Shown here piece after piece: positions 1 through 22,200 of a stretch of DNA of 64,000 nt. Under the pieces are notes generated by a model, which saw only the letters and a list, made by a program, of their open reading frames with translations, ran no database searches and had not been told where the DNA came from. Location of the stretch: the NCBI RefSeq assembly GCF_016613535.2, contig NZ_CP071518.1, forward strand, positions 1,612,001 through 1,676,000, given 5' to 3'. The translations under genes and the position numbers were made by a program. Position 1 is the stretch's first letter; each line of letters opens with the position of its first letter. Origin of the DNA: Lysobacter solisilvae (GTDB lineage Bacteria > Pseudomonadota > Gammaproteobacteria > Xanthomonadales > Xanthomonadaceae).

Positions 1-1
1 C

Positions 2-9354
<9,353 letters not shown>

Positions 9355-9362
<8 letters not shown>

Positions 9363-12300
9363 CAGGAACGAGGCGCTGGACGCGCTGAAGCGGACCATCC
9401 TGCAGAACCGGATGAAGCAGCGCATGGCGCAGCGCGCGGGCGAGGGATCGGGCCAGGGCATTCCGCTCGCGGACCGCAGCGCACCGATCCCGCTGTCGTG
9501 GGCGCAACAGCGCCTGTGGTTCCTGGACCAGCTTGACCAGGCCGCGGGCGCGGCCTACCACGTCTCGGCCGCGCTGCGGCTTTCGGGCAAGCTCGACCGC
9601 GCCGCGCTGCAGGCCAGCCTGGACCGCATCGTCGCGCGCCACGAAAACCTGCGCACGTGCTTCGCCAGCGTCGACGGCACGCCGCGCCAGGTGATCGCAC
9701 CGGAAAACGTCGGTTTCACCATGGTCGAACAGGACGTGAGTGCACTCGATGCGCGCGCGCAGGCGGAGGCCCTGGCGGACATCACCGCGCGTGAGGCCGG
9801 CGCGCCTTTTGACCTGGCGACCGGACCGTTGATCCGCGGCCGTCTGCTGCGCCTGTCCGAACAAGAGCACGTGATGCTGGTGACCCAGCACCACATCATT
9901 TCCGATGGCTGGTCCAACGGCGTGCTGGTGCGTGAAGTCAGTGCGCTGTACACGGCTTTCAGCCAGGGCCAGCCGGATCCCTTGCCGCCGCTGCAGATCC
10001 AGTACGCCGACTATGCGGCCTGGCAGCGCCAGTGGCTGCAGGGCGACGTGCTGCGCAGGCAGCTGGATTTCTGGCGTGATCACCTCGGCGGCGCCCCGGC
10101 GCTGCTGGAACTGCCGATCGACCGGCCCCGGCCGCCGGTGCAGGGCTATGCGGGCGATTTCGTGGAAGTGGACCTGAGCGACGAGCTCAGCGCCGGGCTG
10201 CGCGCCCTGTCGCAGCGGCACGGCGTGACGATGTTCATGACCCTGCTGGCGGCCTGGTCGGTGCTGCTGTCGCGCCTGAGTGGACAGGACGACATCGTCG
10301 TCGGCAGTCCGGTCTCCAATCGCCCGCGCTCGGAAGTCGAGCCGCTGATCGGCTTCTTCGTCAACACGCTGGCGCTGCGTGTGGACCTGTCCGACCAGCC
10401 GACCGTGGCGGGACTGCTGGCGCGGATCAAAGCGACGCTGGTGGCCGCGTATGCGCACCAGGACCTGCCGTTCGAGCAGGTCGTCGAAGCGCTGCAGCCC
10501 GAGCGCAACCTCAGCTACAGCCCGGTGTTCCAGGTGTTGCTGAGCATGAACAGCACGGTCGGCGCCGATGCGCTCAAGCTGCCCGGTCTGGAACTGGCGC
10601 CGATTGCCACGCCGCAGGTGAGTTCCCATTTCGACCTCGACCTGGGCTTCGCCGATTCGGGCACCGGCCTGATCGGCAAGCTGACCTATTCGACCGAACT
10701 GTTCGATCGCGCGTCGGTGGTCCGCTTCACCGAATATCTCGTCGCCGTACTGCGGGAAATGGTCAGCGACGACACGCAACACGTCAGCCGCCTGTCGCTG
10801 TTGTCGACGGCCGAACGCGACCAGGTCGTGCACGGCTTCAACGCGACGCAGTCGCCGTACCCGCAGGACGCGCTGATCCACACGCTGTTCGAGGCGCAGG
10901 CCGCGCAGCAGCCGCAGGCCGATGCCGTCGAGTACGACGGCGTGCGCCTGTCCTATGGCGAACTCAACCGCCGCGCCAACCAGGTCGCCCATCGCCTGAT
11001 CGCGCTGGGCGTCAAGCCCGATGACCGCGTGGCGATCTGCACCGAGCGCAGCCTGGACATGGTCGTGGGCCTGCTGGGTATCCTCAAGGCCGGCGGCGCC
11101 TACGTGCCGCTGGATCCGGCTTATCCGGTGGACCGCCTGGCCTACATGCTGGCCGACAGCGCGCCGATGGCGGTGCTGACCCAGGCCGTGCTGCGCGACG
11201 AGCTGCCGATGCTCACCGCGGCCGGATGCCCGCTGCTGGTGCTGGACCGCGACTTCGCCGACGCCGCCGAGCCGGCGAGCAACCCGGCGCTGCCGCTGAG
11301 CCCGCGCCAGCTGGCCTACGTGATCTACACCTCCGGTTCGACCGGCCAGCCCAAGGGCGTGATGGTCGAACACGGCAGCGCGGTGAACTTCTGGCAGGTG
11401 ATGGGCCGCACCACGCACCGGACCTGCGCGCCGAACTCGCGGGTGGCGCTCAACGCCGCGTTCTCCTTCGACATGTCGCTCAAGGGCCTGCTGCAGCTGC
11501 TGTCCGGGCATTGCCTGGTGCTGATCCCGCAGGCGATCCGCGCCAGCGGCCCGGCGCTGCTGGGCTTCCTGGAACAGCAGCGCATCGATGCGCTGGACAG
11601 CACGCCCTCGCAGCTGGAGGGCCTGCTGGCCGCCGGGCTGCTGGAGCCGACCGGCTACCGGCCGCGCAACGTGCTGCTGGGCGGCGAGCCGATCGGCCCG
11701 GTGATGTGGGAACGGCTGAAGGCCTCGCCGGTGGTGTGCTTCCACAACATGTACGGCCCGACCGAAGCGACGGTGGATGCGACGATCCAGTGCATCGCCG
11801 ACAGCCGCGGCGGCCCGGTGATCGGCAAGCCGCTGGGCAACGCCCGCATCTACCTGCTCGACGGGCAGGGCCAGCCGGTGCCGGTGGGCGTGGCGGGCGA
11901 GATCCACATCGGGGGCGTGGGCGTGGCCCGCGGTTACCTGCATCGTGCCGAACTGACGGCCGAGCGCTTCCTGGCCGATCCGTTCGCCGGTACGCCGGAC
12001 GCGCGTATGTACAAGACGGGCGACCTGGGTCGCTGGCTGCCCGATGGCAACCTGGAATACCTGGGCCGCAACGACTTCCAGGTGAAGATCCGCGGCTTCC
12101 GGATCGAGCTGGGCGAGATCGAGGCCAAGCTGCGGGCCTGCGCGGGGGTGCGCGAGGCGGTGGTGATCGCGCGCGAGGACACGCCGGGCGACCAGCGTCT
12201 GGTGGCCTACGCGGTGGCCGACGACGGCGTGGAGCTGTCGGTGCCGCAGCTGCGCGAGGCGCTCGCGCAGGAGCTGCCCGAGCACATGATCCCGAGCGCG

Positions 12301-15300
12301 TTCGTGAGCCTGGCGGCGATGCCGCTGACGCCGAACGGGAAGCTGGACCGGCGCGCGTTGCCGTCGCCGGACCAGAACGCGGTGGCCAGCCGTGCGTACG
12401 AAGCCCCGCTGGGCGAGGTCGAACAGGCGATGGCCGCGATCTGGCAGGAACTGCTCGGCCTGGACCGCGTCGGCCGCCACGACCACTTCTTCGAACTGGG
12501 TGGGCACTCGCTGCTGGTGATCAGCCTGATCGAGCGCATGCGCCAACGCGACCTCGCGGTGGATGCGCGCACGGTGTTCATGACGCCCGTCCTGAGCGCG
12601 ATCGCTGCCCAGCTGACGCCTGCGGGCCCGTCGGTCGCGCATGAGGTCGTGGTACCCAATCCGATCACACCCGACACCACCACCCTGACACCGGACATGC
12701 TCCCGCTGGTGAGGCTCACCCAGGGCGAGATCGACCGCATCGTCGCCGGCGTGCCCGGCGGCGTGGCCAATGTCCAGGACATCTACCCGCTGGCCCCGCT
12801 GCAGGAAGGCATCCTGTTCCACCACCTGCTCGATGGCGACAGCGAAGGCGACACCTACCTGCTGTCGTCGGTGCTGGCGTTCGACGAACGCCATCGCCTC
12901 GACGGCTTCCTCGCCGCCCTCCAGCAGGTGATCGACCGCCACGACCTGCTGCGCACCGCCGTGCACTGGCAGGACGTCGGCACGCCGGTGCAGGTGGTGT
13001 ACCGCGATGCCGTGCTGCCCGTCACCGAACTGGCGCTGTCGGCGCAGGAGCCGGCGCTGCCGCAGCTGCTGGCGCGGACCAGTCCACGCCGCCTGCGCCT
13101 GGACCTGCAGCGCGCGCCGATCCTGGCCGCGTACACCGCGCAGGATCCGGATTCCGGGCAGTGGTTGCTGGCGCTGCTCAACCACCACATGGTCTGCGAC
13201 CACATCGCGCAGGAAGTCCTGCTGTCGGAGATCCGCACGCTGTTGCAGGGGCAGGGCGCGACCCTGGGCGCGCCCGTGCCGTACCGCAACTTCGTCGCCC
13301 GCGGGCTGCAGGTTCCGCAAGCGGACCACGAGACCTACTTCCGCGAACAGCTGGGTGATGTCGACGAACCCACGGCCCCGTTCGGCTTGCTGGACGTACA
13401 GGGCGACGGCGGCGAGCTCGACGAGGCGCGCGTGCGCCTGGATGACCTACTTGCCCAGCGCATCCGCGACAGCGCGCGCCAGCACGGCGTCACTCCGGCA
13501 GTGCTGTTCCACGTGGCCTGGGCGCAGGTGCTGGCGCAGTGCAGCGGCCGCGACGACGTCGTTTTCGGCACGGTGCTGACCGGCCGCCTTCAGGATGCGG
13601 GATCGACCGACCAGGTCGTCGGCATGTTCATCAATACCCTGCCGATCCGCATTCCCCTGGCGCAGGTCCGGGTTGCCGACGCGGTGCGCGATACCGGCCG
13701 CCGCCTCGGCGAGCTGCTGGCGCACGAGCAGGCGCCGTTGGCGCTGGCGCAGCGCTGCAGCGGCATCCGGGCGCCGCTCCCGCTGTTCACCTCGCTGCTC
13801 AACTACCGACACAGCCACGAAGCCAGCAGCGCCGAAGAACGGGCGTACCTGCTCAGTGCCTGGGAGGGCGTGCAACTGCTGAGCGGGCAGGCGCGGAGCA
13901 ACTTCCCGATCTCGGTGTCCATCGACGATCTGGGGCAGGGATTCGGCCTGAGCATCAGCGCGTTACCGGGTCCCGGTGCGGTGCGCCTGGCCGGCTACAT
14001 GGAGCGCGTGCTGCGCGGGCTGGCAGACGACCTGCAGGGTCAGGGGCGACGCCAGCTGCGCAGCCTCGCGATGCTGCCGCACGCCGAGCGTGACCAGCTG
14101 CTGCGGGAATTCAACAGCGACCCTGTGGACTTCCCGCAGCAGGCCCTGCTGCAGGAAGTATTCGAGGCACTGGCGGCGCGGCAGCCCGAAGCGCCCGCGG
14201 TGGAGTCCGGTGGACAGTGCCTGGACTACGGCACGCTCAACCGCCATGCCAACGCCTTGGCGCATCGACTCATCGAGTGCGGCGTGAGGCCGCGCGACCG
14301 CGTCGCGATCTGCGCCGGACGCAGCCTGGACATGGTCGTCGCCATGCTCGCCACGCTGAAGGCCGGCGCGGCCTACGTGCCGATCGATCCGGAATATCCC
14401 GCCGAGCGCGTCGCCTGCATGCTGACCGACAGCGAGCCCGCGGTGTTGCTGGCGCCGCGCGACCTGCATGAACGGCTTGCGGTGCTGGCCTCGTCGTCGT
14501 GTCCCGTGCTCGCGCTGGACGAAGCCGACATGTCGTCGCAGACGACCTCCAACCCGCAGGTGGCGGGCCTGTGTTCGCGCGACCCGGCCTGCGTCATCTA
14601 CACCTCCGGCTCGACCGGACAGCCCAAGGGCGTGCTGGTCGAGCACCGCGGCATCCTGCGGCTGGTCATCAACGGAACGGCGCAACTGCAATCGGGCGAT
14701 GTCCTGGCCCATTGCTCCAATCCATCCTTCGACGCATCGACGTGGGAGATCTGGGGCGCACTGCTCAACGGTGCGCGTCTGGTGATCGTGCCGTCCGCGG
14801 TGGTGATGGACCCGGTGGCCTTCAACCGTGCGCTGGTCGAGGCGCGGGTGAACGTCGCGTTCCTGACGGTCGGCCTGTTCAACGAGTACGCCGACGCGCT
14901 GGTCGAGGCCTTCGCCGGCCTGCGCATGCTCCTCACCGGCGGCGACGTGATGGATCCGCGCAGTGCGCTCCGCGTGCTCGGACTGATGCAGCCAGCCGCG
15001 CGACTGCTCAACGTGTACGGCCCCACCGAAGCCACGACGTACGCAACCAGCTTCGACGTGGACACCGCCGTGGATCCGATTCGTCCCGTTCCGATCGGCC
15101 GCCCGGTGCCCAACACCCGCGTCTACATCCTCGGCAGCGGCGGTGAGCCGGTACCGGTGGGCGTGCCGGGTGAGATCCATATCGGTGGCCCTGGCGTGGC
15201 CGGCGGTTACCTGCATCGTCCTGTCCTGACGGCAGAGCGGTTCGTCATCGATCCGTTCACCGACGTGGCCGATGCCACGATGTACCGCACCGGTGACCTG

Positions 15301-18300
15301 GGGCGGTGGCGCACCGACGGCCAGATCGAGTTCATCGGCCGCAACGACGCCCAGGTGAAGATCCGGGGATTCCGCGTCGAACCGGGCGAGATCGAGGCCC
15401 TCGTGAGGACCTGCGAGGGCGTTCGCGAAGCGGTGGTCATCGCCTTGCCGGACGCCGGCGGCGACAAGCGCCTGGTCGGCTACGTGGTGTGGGAGGCCGA
15501 TGCGGCCGAAAAGTCCACGTCACGGCTGCGCGAGCAGGTGGCGAAGATCCTGCCGGGCCACATGGTGCCCGCGGCTTTCGTCAGCCTCGCCGCCCTGCCG
15601 CTGACGCCGAACGGCAAGCTGGACCGCAAGGCCTTGCCGGCGCCCGACCAGGACAGCCTCGCCGACGGCGCATATGAAGCGCCGCGGGACGGCATCGAAC
15701 AGGTCGTGGCCGGCATCTGGCAGGACCTGCTCGGGCTGGAGCGGGTGGGCCGCCACGACAACTTCTTCGAACTGGGCGGGCACTCGCTGCTGGCCGTGCG
15801 GCTGGTGACGCGCCTGCGCGCCACGCTGGGTGTCGAGATCACGCTGCGGGACCTGTTCGCGCGCCCATCGCTGTCGAGCCTGGCACTGGCCGTGGCACGC
15901 GCCTGCCCAAGCTCGCATGCGGCAATCGTGCCGGTCGATCGCGGCCAGCCGTTGCCGCTGTCGTGGGCGCAGCAGCGCCTGTGGTTCGTCGACCAGCTGG
16001 ATCATGCTGCCGGTGGGACCTACCACATACCCGCGGCCCTTCGCTTGAGCGGTTCGCTTGACCGCGCCGCGTTGCAGGCCAGCCTGGACCGCATCGTCGC
16101 GCGGCACGAAAGCCTGCGCACGACCTTTGTCGCCGGGCTGGACGGTGAGCCGCAACAGGTCATCGCGCCGGCGGCCATGGGATTCACGCTGCTGGAACAC
16201 GACCTGCGCGGGATCGACCACGCCACGCAGGACGTGGCGATCGCCGAGCTGACCGTCAGCGAATCGCGCGCGCCCTTCGACCTGGCAACGGGGCCGCTGA
16301 TCCGCGGCCGCCTGCTGCGCCTGGCCGAACACGAGCACATCCTGCTCGTCACCCAGCACCACATCATTTCGGACGGGTGGTCGGTCAGCGTGATGGTGCG
16401 GGAACTCAGCACCCTCTACGCAGCATTCCAGCGAGGACAGCCAGACCCGCTAGCGCCCCTGCCCATCCAGTACGCCGACTTCGCCGCCTGGCAACGCGGC
16501 TGGCTGCAGGGCGAGCGGCTGCAGGCCCAGATCGACTTCTGGCGAGACCACCTGTCCGGCGCGCCGGCGCTGCTCGAGCTGCCCACCGATCGGCCTCGGC
16601 CGCCGGTGCAGAGCTATCGCGGCGACCGCGTCGACGTCTGCATCCCGCCGGACCTGGCGCAGGCCATGCGCGGGTTGGCGCAGCGTCATGGCGTCACGCT
16701 GTTCCTGGTCGTGCAGGCGGCGTGGGCGATATTGCTGTCGCGCCTGAGCGGCCAGAGCGAGGTCGTCATCGGCAGTCCGATGGCCAACCGCCAGCGCGCC
16801 GAACTCGAGCCCCTGATCGGCTTCTTCGTCAACACGCTGGCGCTACGCGTGGACGTCCCGGGAGACACCAGCGTCGGCCAGCTGCTGGCGCGCAGCAAGG
16901 CGGCGTTGCTGGGCGCCTTCGCCCACCAGGATCTGCCGTTCGAGCAGGTCGTCGAAGCGCTGCAGCCCGAGCGCAATCTCAGCCACAGCCCGGTTTTCCA
17001 GGTGTGGTTGAACCTCAATGCCGCGGCCGCCGCGGGTGACGGTCAATTGCATCTGCCCGGGTTGACGCTGTCGCCGGTCGACATCGAACAGCAGACCGCG
17101 CGCGTTGACCTGTCGCTGGCGCTGACGGACCTGGCGGGCGATGGCCTGGCGGGCAGCCTCGTCTATGCGGTCGACCTGTTCGACCGCACGACCGCGGAGC
17201 GCATCGCGGGACACCTGACGACCCTGCTGCAGGCGATGGTCAGCGACGACACGCAGCGGGTCAGCCGTTTGCCGCTGCTGTCGACGGCCGAACGCGACCA
17301 GGTCGTGCACGGCTTCAACGCGACGCAGTCGCCGTACCCGCAGGACGCGCTGATCCACACGCTGTTCGAGGCGCAGGCCGCGCAGCAGCCGCAGGCCGAT
17401 GCCGTCGAGTACGACGGCGTGCGCCTGTCCTATGGCGAACTCAACCGCCGCGCCAACCAGGTCGCCCATCGCCTGATCGCGCTGGGCGTCAAGCCCGATG
17501 ACCGCGTGGCGATCTGCACCGAGCGCAGCCTGGACATGGTCGTGGGCCTGCTGGGCATCCTCAAGGCCGGCGGCGCCTACGTGCCGCTGGATCCGGCCTA
17601 TCCCGTCGACCGCCTGGCCTACATGCTGGCCGACAGCGCGCCGATGGCGGTGCTGACCCAGGCCGTGCTGCGCGACGAGCTGCCGATGCTCACCGCGGCC
17701 GGATGCCCGCTGCTGGTGCTGGACCGCGACTTCGCCGACGCCGCCGAGCCGGCGAGCAACCCGGCGCTGCCGCTGAGCCCGCGCCAGCTGGCCTACGTGA
17801 TCTACACCTCCGGTTCGACCGGCCAGCCCAAGGGCGTGATGGTCGAACACCGCAGCGCGGTGAACTTCTGGCAGGTGATGGGCCGCACCACGCACCGGAC
17901 CTGCGCGCCGAACTCGCGGGTGGCGCTCAACGCCGCGTTCTCCTTCGACATGTCGCTCAAGGGCCTGCTGCAGTTGCTGTCCGGCCATTGCCTGGTGCTG
18001 ATCCCGCAGGCGATCCGCGCCAGCGGTCCGGCGCTGCTGGGCTTCCTGGAACAGCAGCGCATCGATGCGCTGGACAGCACGCCCTCGCAGCTGGAGGGCC
18101 TGCTGGCCGCCGGGCTGCTAGAGCCGACCGGCTACCGGCCGCGCAACGTGCTGCTGGGCGGCGAGCCGATCGGCCCGGTGATGTGGGAACGGCTGAAGGC
18201 CTCGCCGGTGGTGTGCTTCCACAACATGTACGGCCCGACCGAAGCGACGGTGGATGCGACGATCCAGTGCATCGCCGACAGCCGCGGCGGCCCGGTGATC

Positions 18301-19215
18301 GGCAAGCCGCTGGGCAACGCCCGCATCTACCTGCTCGACGGGCAGGGCCAGCCGGTGCCGGTGGGCGTGGCGGGCGAGATCCACATCGGCGGCGTGGGCG
18401 TGGCCCGCGGCTACCTGCATCGTGCCGAACTGACGGCCGAGCGCTTCCTGGCCGATCCGTTCGCCGGTACGCCGGACGCGCGTATGTACAAGACGGGCGA
18501 CCTGGGTCGCTGGCTGCCCGATGGCAACCTGGAATACCTGGGCCGCAACGACTTCCAGGTGAAGATCCGCGGCTTCCGCATCGAGCTGGGCGAGATCGAG
18601 GCCAAGCTGCGGTCCTGCGCGGGGGTGCGCGAGGCGGTGGTGATCGCGCGCGAGGACACGCCGGGCGACCAGCGTCTGGTGGCCTACGCGGTGGCCGACG
18701 ACGGCGTGGAGCTGTCGGTGCCGCAGCTGCGCGAAGCGCTGGCGCAGGAGCTGCCCGAGCACATGATCCCGAGCGCGTTCGTGAGCCTGGCGGCGATGCC
18801 GCTGACGCCGAACGGGAAGCTGGACCGGCGCGCGTTGCCGTCGCCGGACCAGAACGCGGTGGCCAGCCGCGCGTACGAAGCGCCGCTGGGCGAAGTCGAA
18901 CAGGCGATGGCCGCGATCTGGCAGGAACTGCTCGGCCTGGACCGCGTCGGCCGCCACGACCACTTCTTCGAACTGGGTGGGCACTCGCTGCTGGTGATGC
19001 AGCTGGTGATCCGCATCCGCGAGCAGCTGCAGGTCGACGTGCCGCTGCGCGCCCTGTTCGAACAACCGGTGTTCAGCGCCCTGTGCGAAAGCGTCGTCGC
19101 CGAACAGCTGAAGCGGTTCGCGACATCGGACGTCGCCGCCGTCGAGGACGAATTGAGCGATCTAACTGAAGAGGAACTCCTCGCAATGCTTTCGGGTGCA
19201 TCACATGAGCGCTGA
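9355..19215 (+). CDS. NRPS 2: C-A(X)-T-C/E-A(aliphatic)-T-C-A(X)-T
   Basis: This 3286-residue synthetase starts at ATG 9355 inside the NRPS 1 stop overlap, with a basic N-terminal helix (ALDALKRTILQNRMKQ). Approximate residues: C 40-480 (HHIISDGWS); A1 500-1000; T ~1050; dual C/E 1135-1580 (HHLL then GD; second His motif HHMVCDH); A2 1595-2090; T ~2143; C 2190-2640 (HHIISDGWS); A3 2655-3160; T ~3210. A1 and A3 share the code DMKDLGMVDK with NRPS 1 A3. A2 reads DAWFLGVTYK, which resembles Leu/Ile codes but is not a standard entry I know. The C/E after A1 predicts a D residue at that position. The acidic tail (LSDLTEEELLAML) looks like a docking motif for the next protein. The three genes sit in one operon with overlapping ends. 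Confidence 0.96.
10814..12521 (+). repeat. Near-identical A-T block, copy 2 of 3 (NRPS 2, module 1)
   Basis: This is the second copy of the block at 7438-9173, lying 3376 bases further on with no gaps seen. It ends sooner than the other two: after 'ctggtgat' the sequence becomes 'cagcctgatcgag', matching the T-to-dual-C/E junctions instead. That boundary marks where recombination or selection separated the copies. Confidence 0.88.
17291..19026 (+). repeat. Near-identical A-T block, copy 3 of 3 (NRPS 2, module 3)
   Basis: This is the third copy of the block, 6477 bases after copy 2 and ungapped against copy 1 through the T domain. It has its own substitutions, for example KLRSCAGV where the others have KLRACAGV. 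Like copy 1 it sits in the last module of its protein, directly before the C-terminal docking tail. Confidence 0.88.
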
Positions 19216-22200
19216 CCAGAACCAGGCCCTGCAGCAACTGCGTCGCGCCGTCGCGCTCCAGCGGCTGCAACAGCGCGGCGGCCCCCAGCAGGATGTGGCG
19301 ATCGTGCCGACCATCCCGACGGTCGATCGTTCCGCTCCGCTGCCCGTGTCATGGGCGCAGCAGCGCCTGTGGTTCCTGGATCAGCTCGATCACGCCGCCG
19401 GCGCCGCCTATCACGTGTCGTCTGCGCTGCGGCTGACGGGCGAGCTCAACCGCGACGCACTGCAGGCCAGCCTGGACCGCATCGTCGCGCGCCACGAAAC
19501 CCTACGTACGCGTTTCGTCATCGTCGATGGCGCGCCGCGGCAGGTGATCGGCGCCGAGGACAGCGGCTTCCTCCTGCTCGACCAGGACCTGCGTAGCCTC
19601 GATGCATCGGCGCAGGCCGCCGAGATGGCGGAGCTGAGCGCCAGCGAAGCCTGTGCACCCTTTGACCTTTCGACCGGTCCGCTGATCCGCGGCCGCCTGC
19701 TGCAGTTGGCACCGCGCGAACATGTCCTGCTCGTCACCCAGCATCACATCGTCTCCGACGGCTGGTCGACCGGCCTGCTGGTGAAGGAAGTCAGTGCGTT
19801 GTACACCGCGTACTGCAAAGGCCAGGACGATCCCCTGCCGCCGCTGCAGATCCAGTACGCCGACTATGCGGCGTGGCAGCGTCAGTGGCTGCAGGGCGAC
19901 GTCCTGCAGGGACAGATCGACTTCTGGCGCACGCACCTGCAGGGCGCGCCGGCGCTGCTGGAGCTGCCGACCGACCGGCCGCGTCCGCCAGTGCAGAGCT
20001 ACAACGGCGCGCGCGCCGAGGTGAGCCTGTCGGTCGAACTCAGCGCCGCGCTGCGCGCACTCTCGCAGCGTCATGGCGTCACCCTGTACATGACGCTCCT
20101 CGCCGGCTGGTCGACGCTGCTGTCGCGCCTGAGCGGCCAGTCCGACGTGGTGATCGGCAGTCCGGTCGCCAACCGGCAGCGCTCGGAAGTCGAGCCGTTG
20201 ATCGGCTTCTTCGTCAACACCCTGGCCCTGCGGGTGGACCTGACCGGCGAGCCGACCGTCGCCGAGCTGCTGGCGCAGGTGAAGGCCACCACGCTGGGCG
20301 CGTACGCACACCAGGACCTGCCGTTCGAGCAGGTGGTGGAAGTCCTGCAGCCGGCACGCAGCCTGGCGCACAGCCCGGTCTTCCAGGTGTTGCTGGGCCT
20401 CAACAACACGCCCGGCGGCGGCGAACTGACCTTGCCGGGCCTCACGCTCGCGCAACTGCAGACGGCGCGGCACTCCGCGCAGTTCGACCTGGCCATGTCG
20501 CTGTCCGACAGCCCGGAAGGTCTCGCCGGCAGCGTGATCTACGCCAGCGACCTGTTCGATGCCGCCACGATCACCACGATGCTGCAGCGCTGGACCCGGC
20601 TGCTGGAGGCGATGGTGGCCGACGACACGCAGCGGGTCAGCCGCTTGCCGCTGCTGTCGGCGCCCGAACGCGAGCAGGTGCTGGGCGCGTTCAACGCCAC
20701 CGACACCGCCTATCCCGATGCCACGCTGATCCATTCGCTGATCCAGGCGCAGGTGGCCCGCCAGCCCGACGCGATCGCGCTGGAGTTCGACGGCCAGCGG
20801 CTGGACTACGCCACCCTCAACCGCCGCGCCAACCGCCTCGCCCATCGCCTCATCGCTATGGGCGTGCAGCCCGACGACCGCGTGGCGATCTGTGTGGAGC
20901 GCGGCATCGGCATGGTGGTGGGCCTGCTGGGCGTGCTCAAGGCCGGCGGCGCCTATGTGCCGCTGGATCCGGCCTATCCGGACGACCGCCTGGCCTGGAT
21001 GCTCGGCGACAGCGCGCCGGTGGCGCTGCTGACCCAGTCCAGCCTGCGCGATCGCCTGGCGGCGTGGGCGGCGGTACCGACGCTGGAGCTGGATGCGCCC
21101 GACGACGCGTCCGACGTCTCCGATCACAACCCCGAGCCGGCCGGGCACCACCCCGGCCAGCTGGCCTACGTCATCTACACCTCCGGTTCGACCGGCCGGC
21201 CCAAGGGCGTGATGGTCGAACACCGCGGCCTGTGCAACCTGGCCACGGCGCAGGTGCGCCTGTTCGATGTGCGGCCGGGCAGCCACGTGCTGCAGTTCGC
21301 CTCCTTCAGCTTCGACGCCAGCATCTCCGAGATCGTGATGGCCCTGTGCGCCGGCGCGTGCCTGCACCTGGCCCCGCGCGAGGCCCTGCGCCCGGGCGCG
21401 CCGCTGCTGGCGACCCTGCGCGAGCGGCACATCACCCACGTCACCCTGCCGTCCTCGGCGCTGCAGGGCTTCGCGGTCGAGGATCTGGCCGACACCGGCC
21501 TGACCCTGATCCTGGCCGGCGAGGCGCTGCCGCCGACCGCCCGCAAGTGGGCGCGCGGCCATCGCCTGATCAACGCCTACGGCCCGACCGAGACCACCGT
21601 GTGCGCGAGCGCGTACGTCGTGCCGGAACAAGACAGTGGCGTGATCCCGGCAGGCACGATCCCGCACAGCACCATCCCGCACAGCACGATCCCGATCGGC
21701 GCGCCGATCGCGAACACGCGCATCTACATCCTGGACCCCGCCGGCGAGCCGGTGCCCGTCGGCGTGGCGGGTGAGCTGTACATCGGCGGCGTGGGCGTGG
21801 CCCGTGGCTATCTCAACCGGCCGGAACTGACCGCCGAGCGCTTCGTGCGCGACCCGTTCGCGCGCGGGAATGCGCGCATGTACCGCACCGGCGACCTGGG
21901 TCGCTGGCGGGCGGACGGCAGCATCGAGTACCTGGGCCGCAACGACTTCCAGGTCAAGCTGCGCGGGTTCCGCATCGAACTGGGCGAGATCGAGGCGCAG
22001 CTGCTGGCCTGCGAAGGCGTCCGCGAGGCGGCCGTGATCGCACGCGAGGATGGCGGCGACCGCCGCCTGGTCGCGTACCTCGTTGCCGGGGGCGATGTCG
22101 AATTATCGGTGCCGATCTTGCGCGACCGCTTGGCGAGCGCGCTGCCCGAACACATGGTGCCCAGCGCGATCGTGCGCCTGGAGGCGCTGCCGCTCACGCC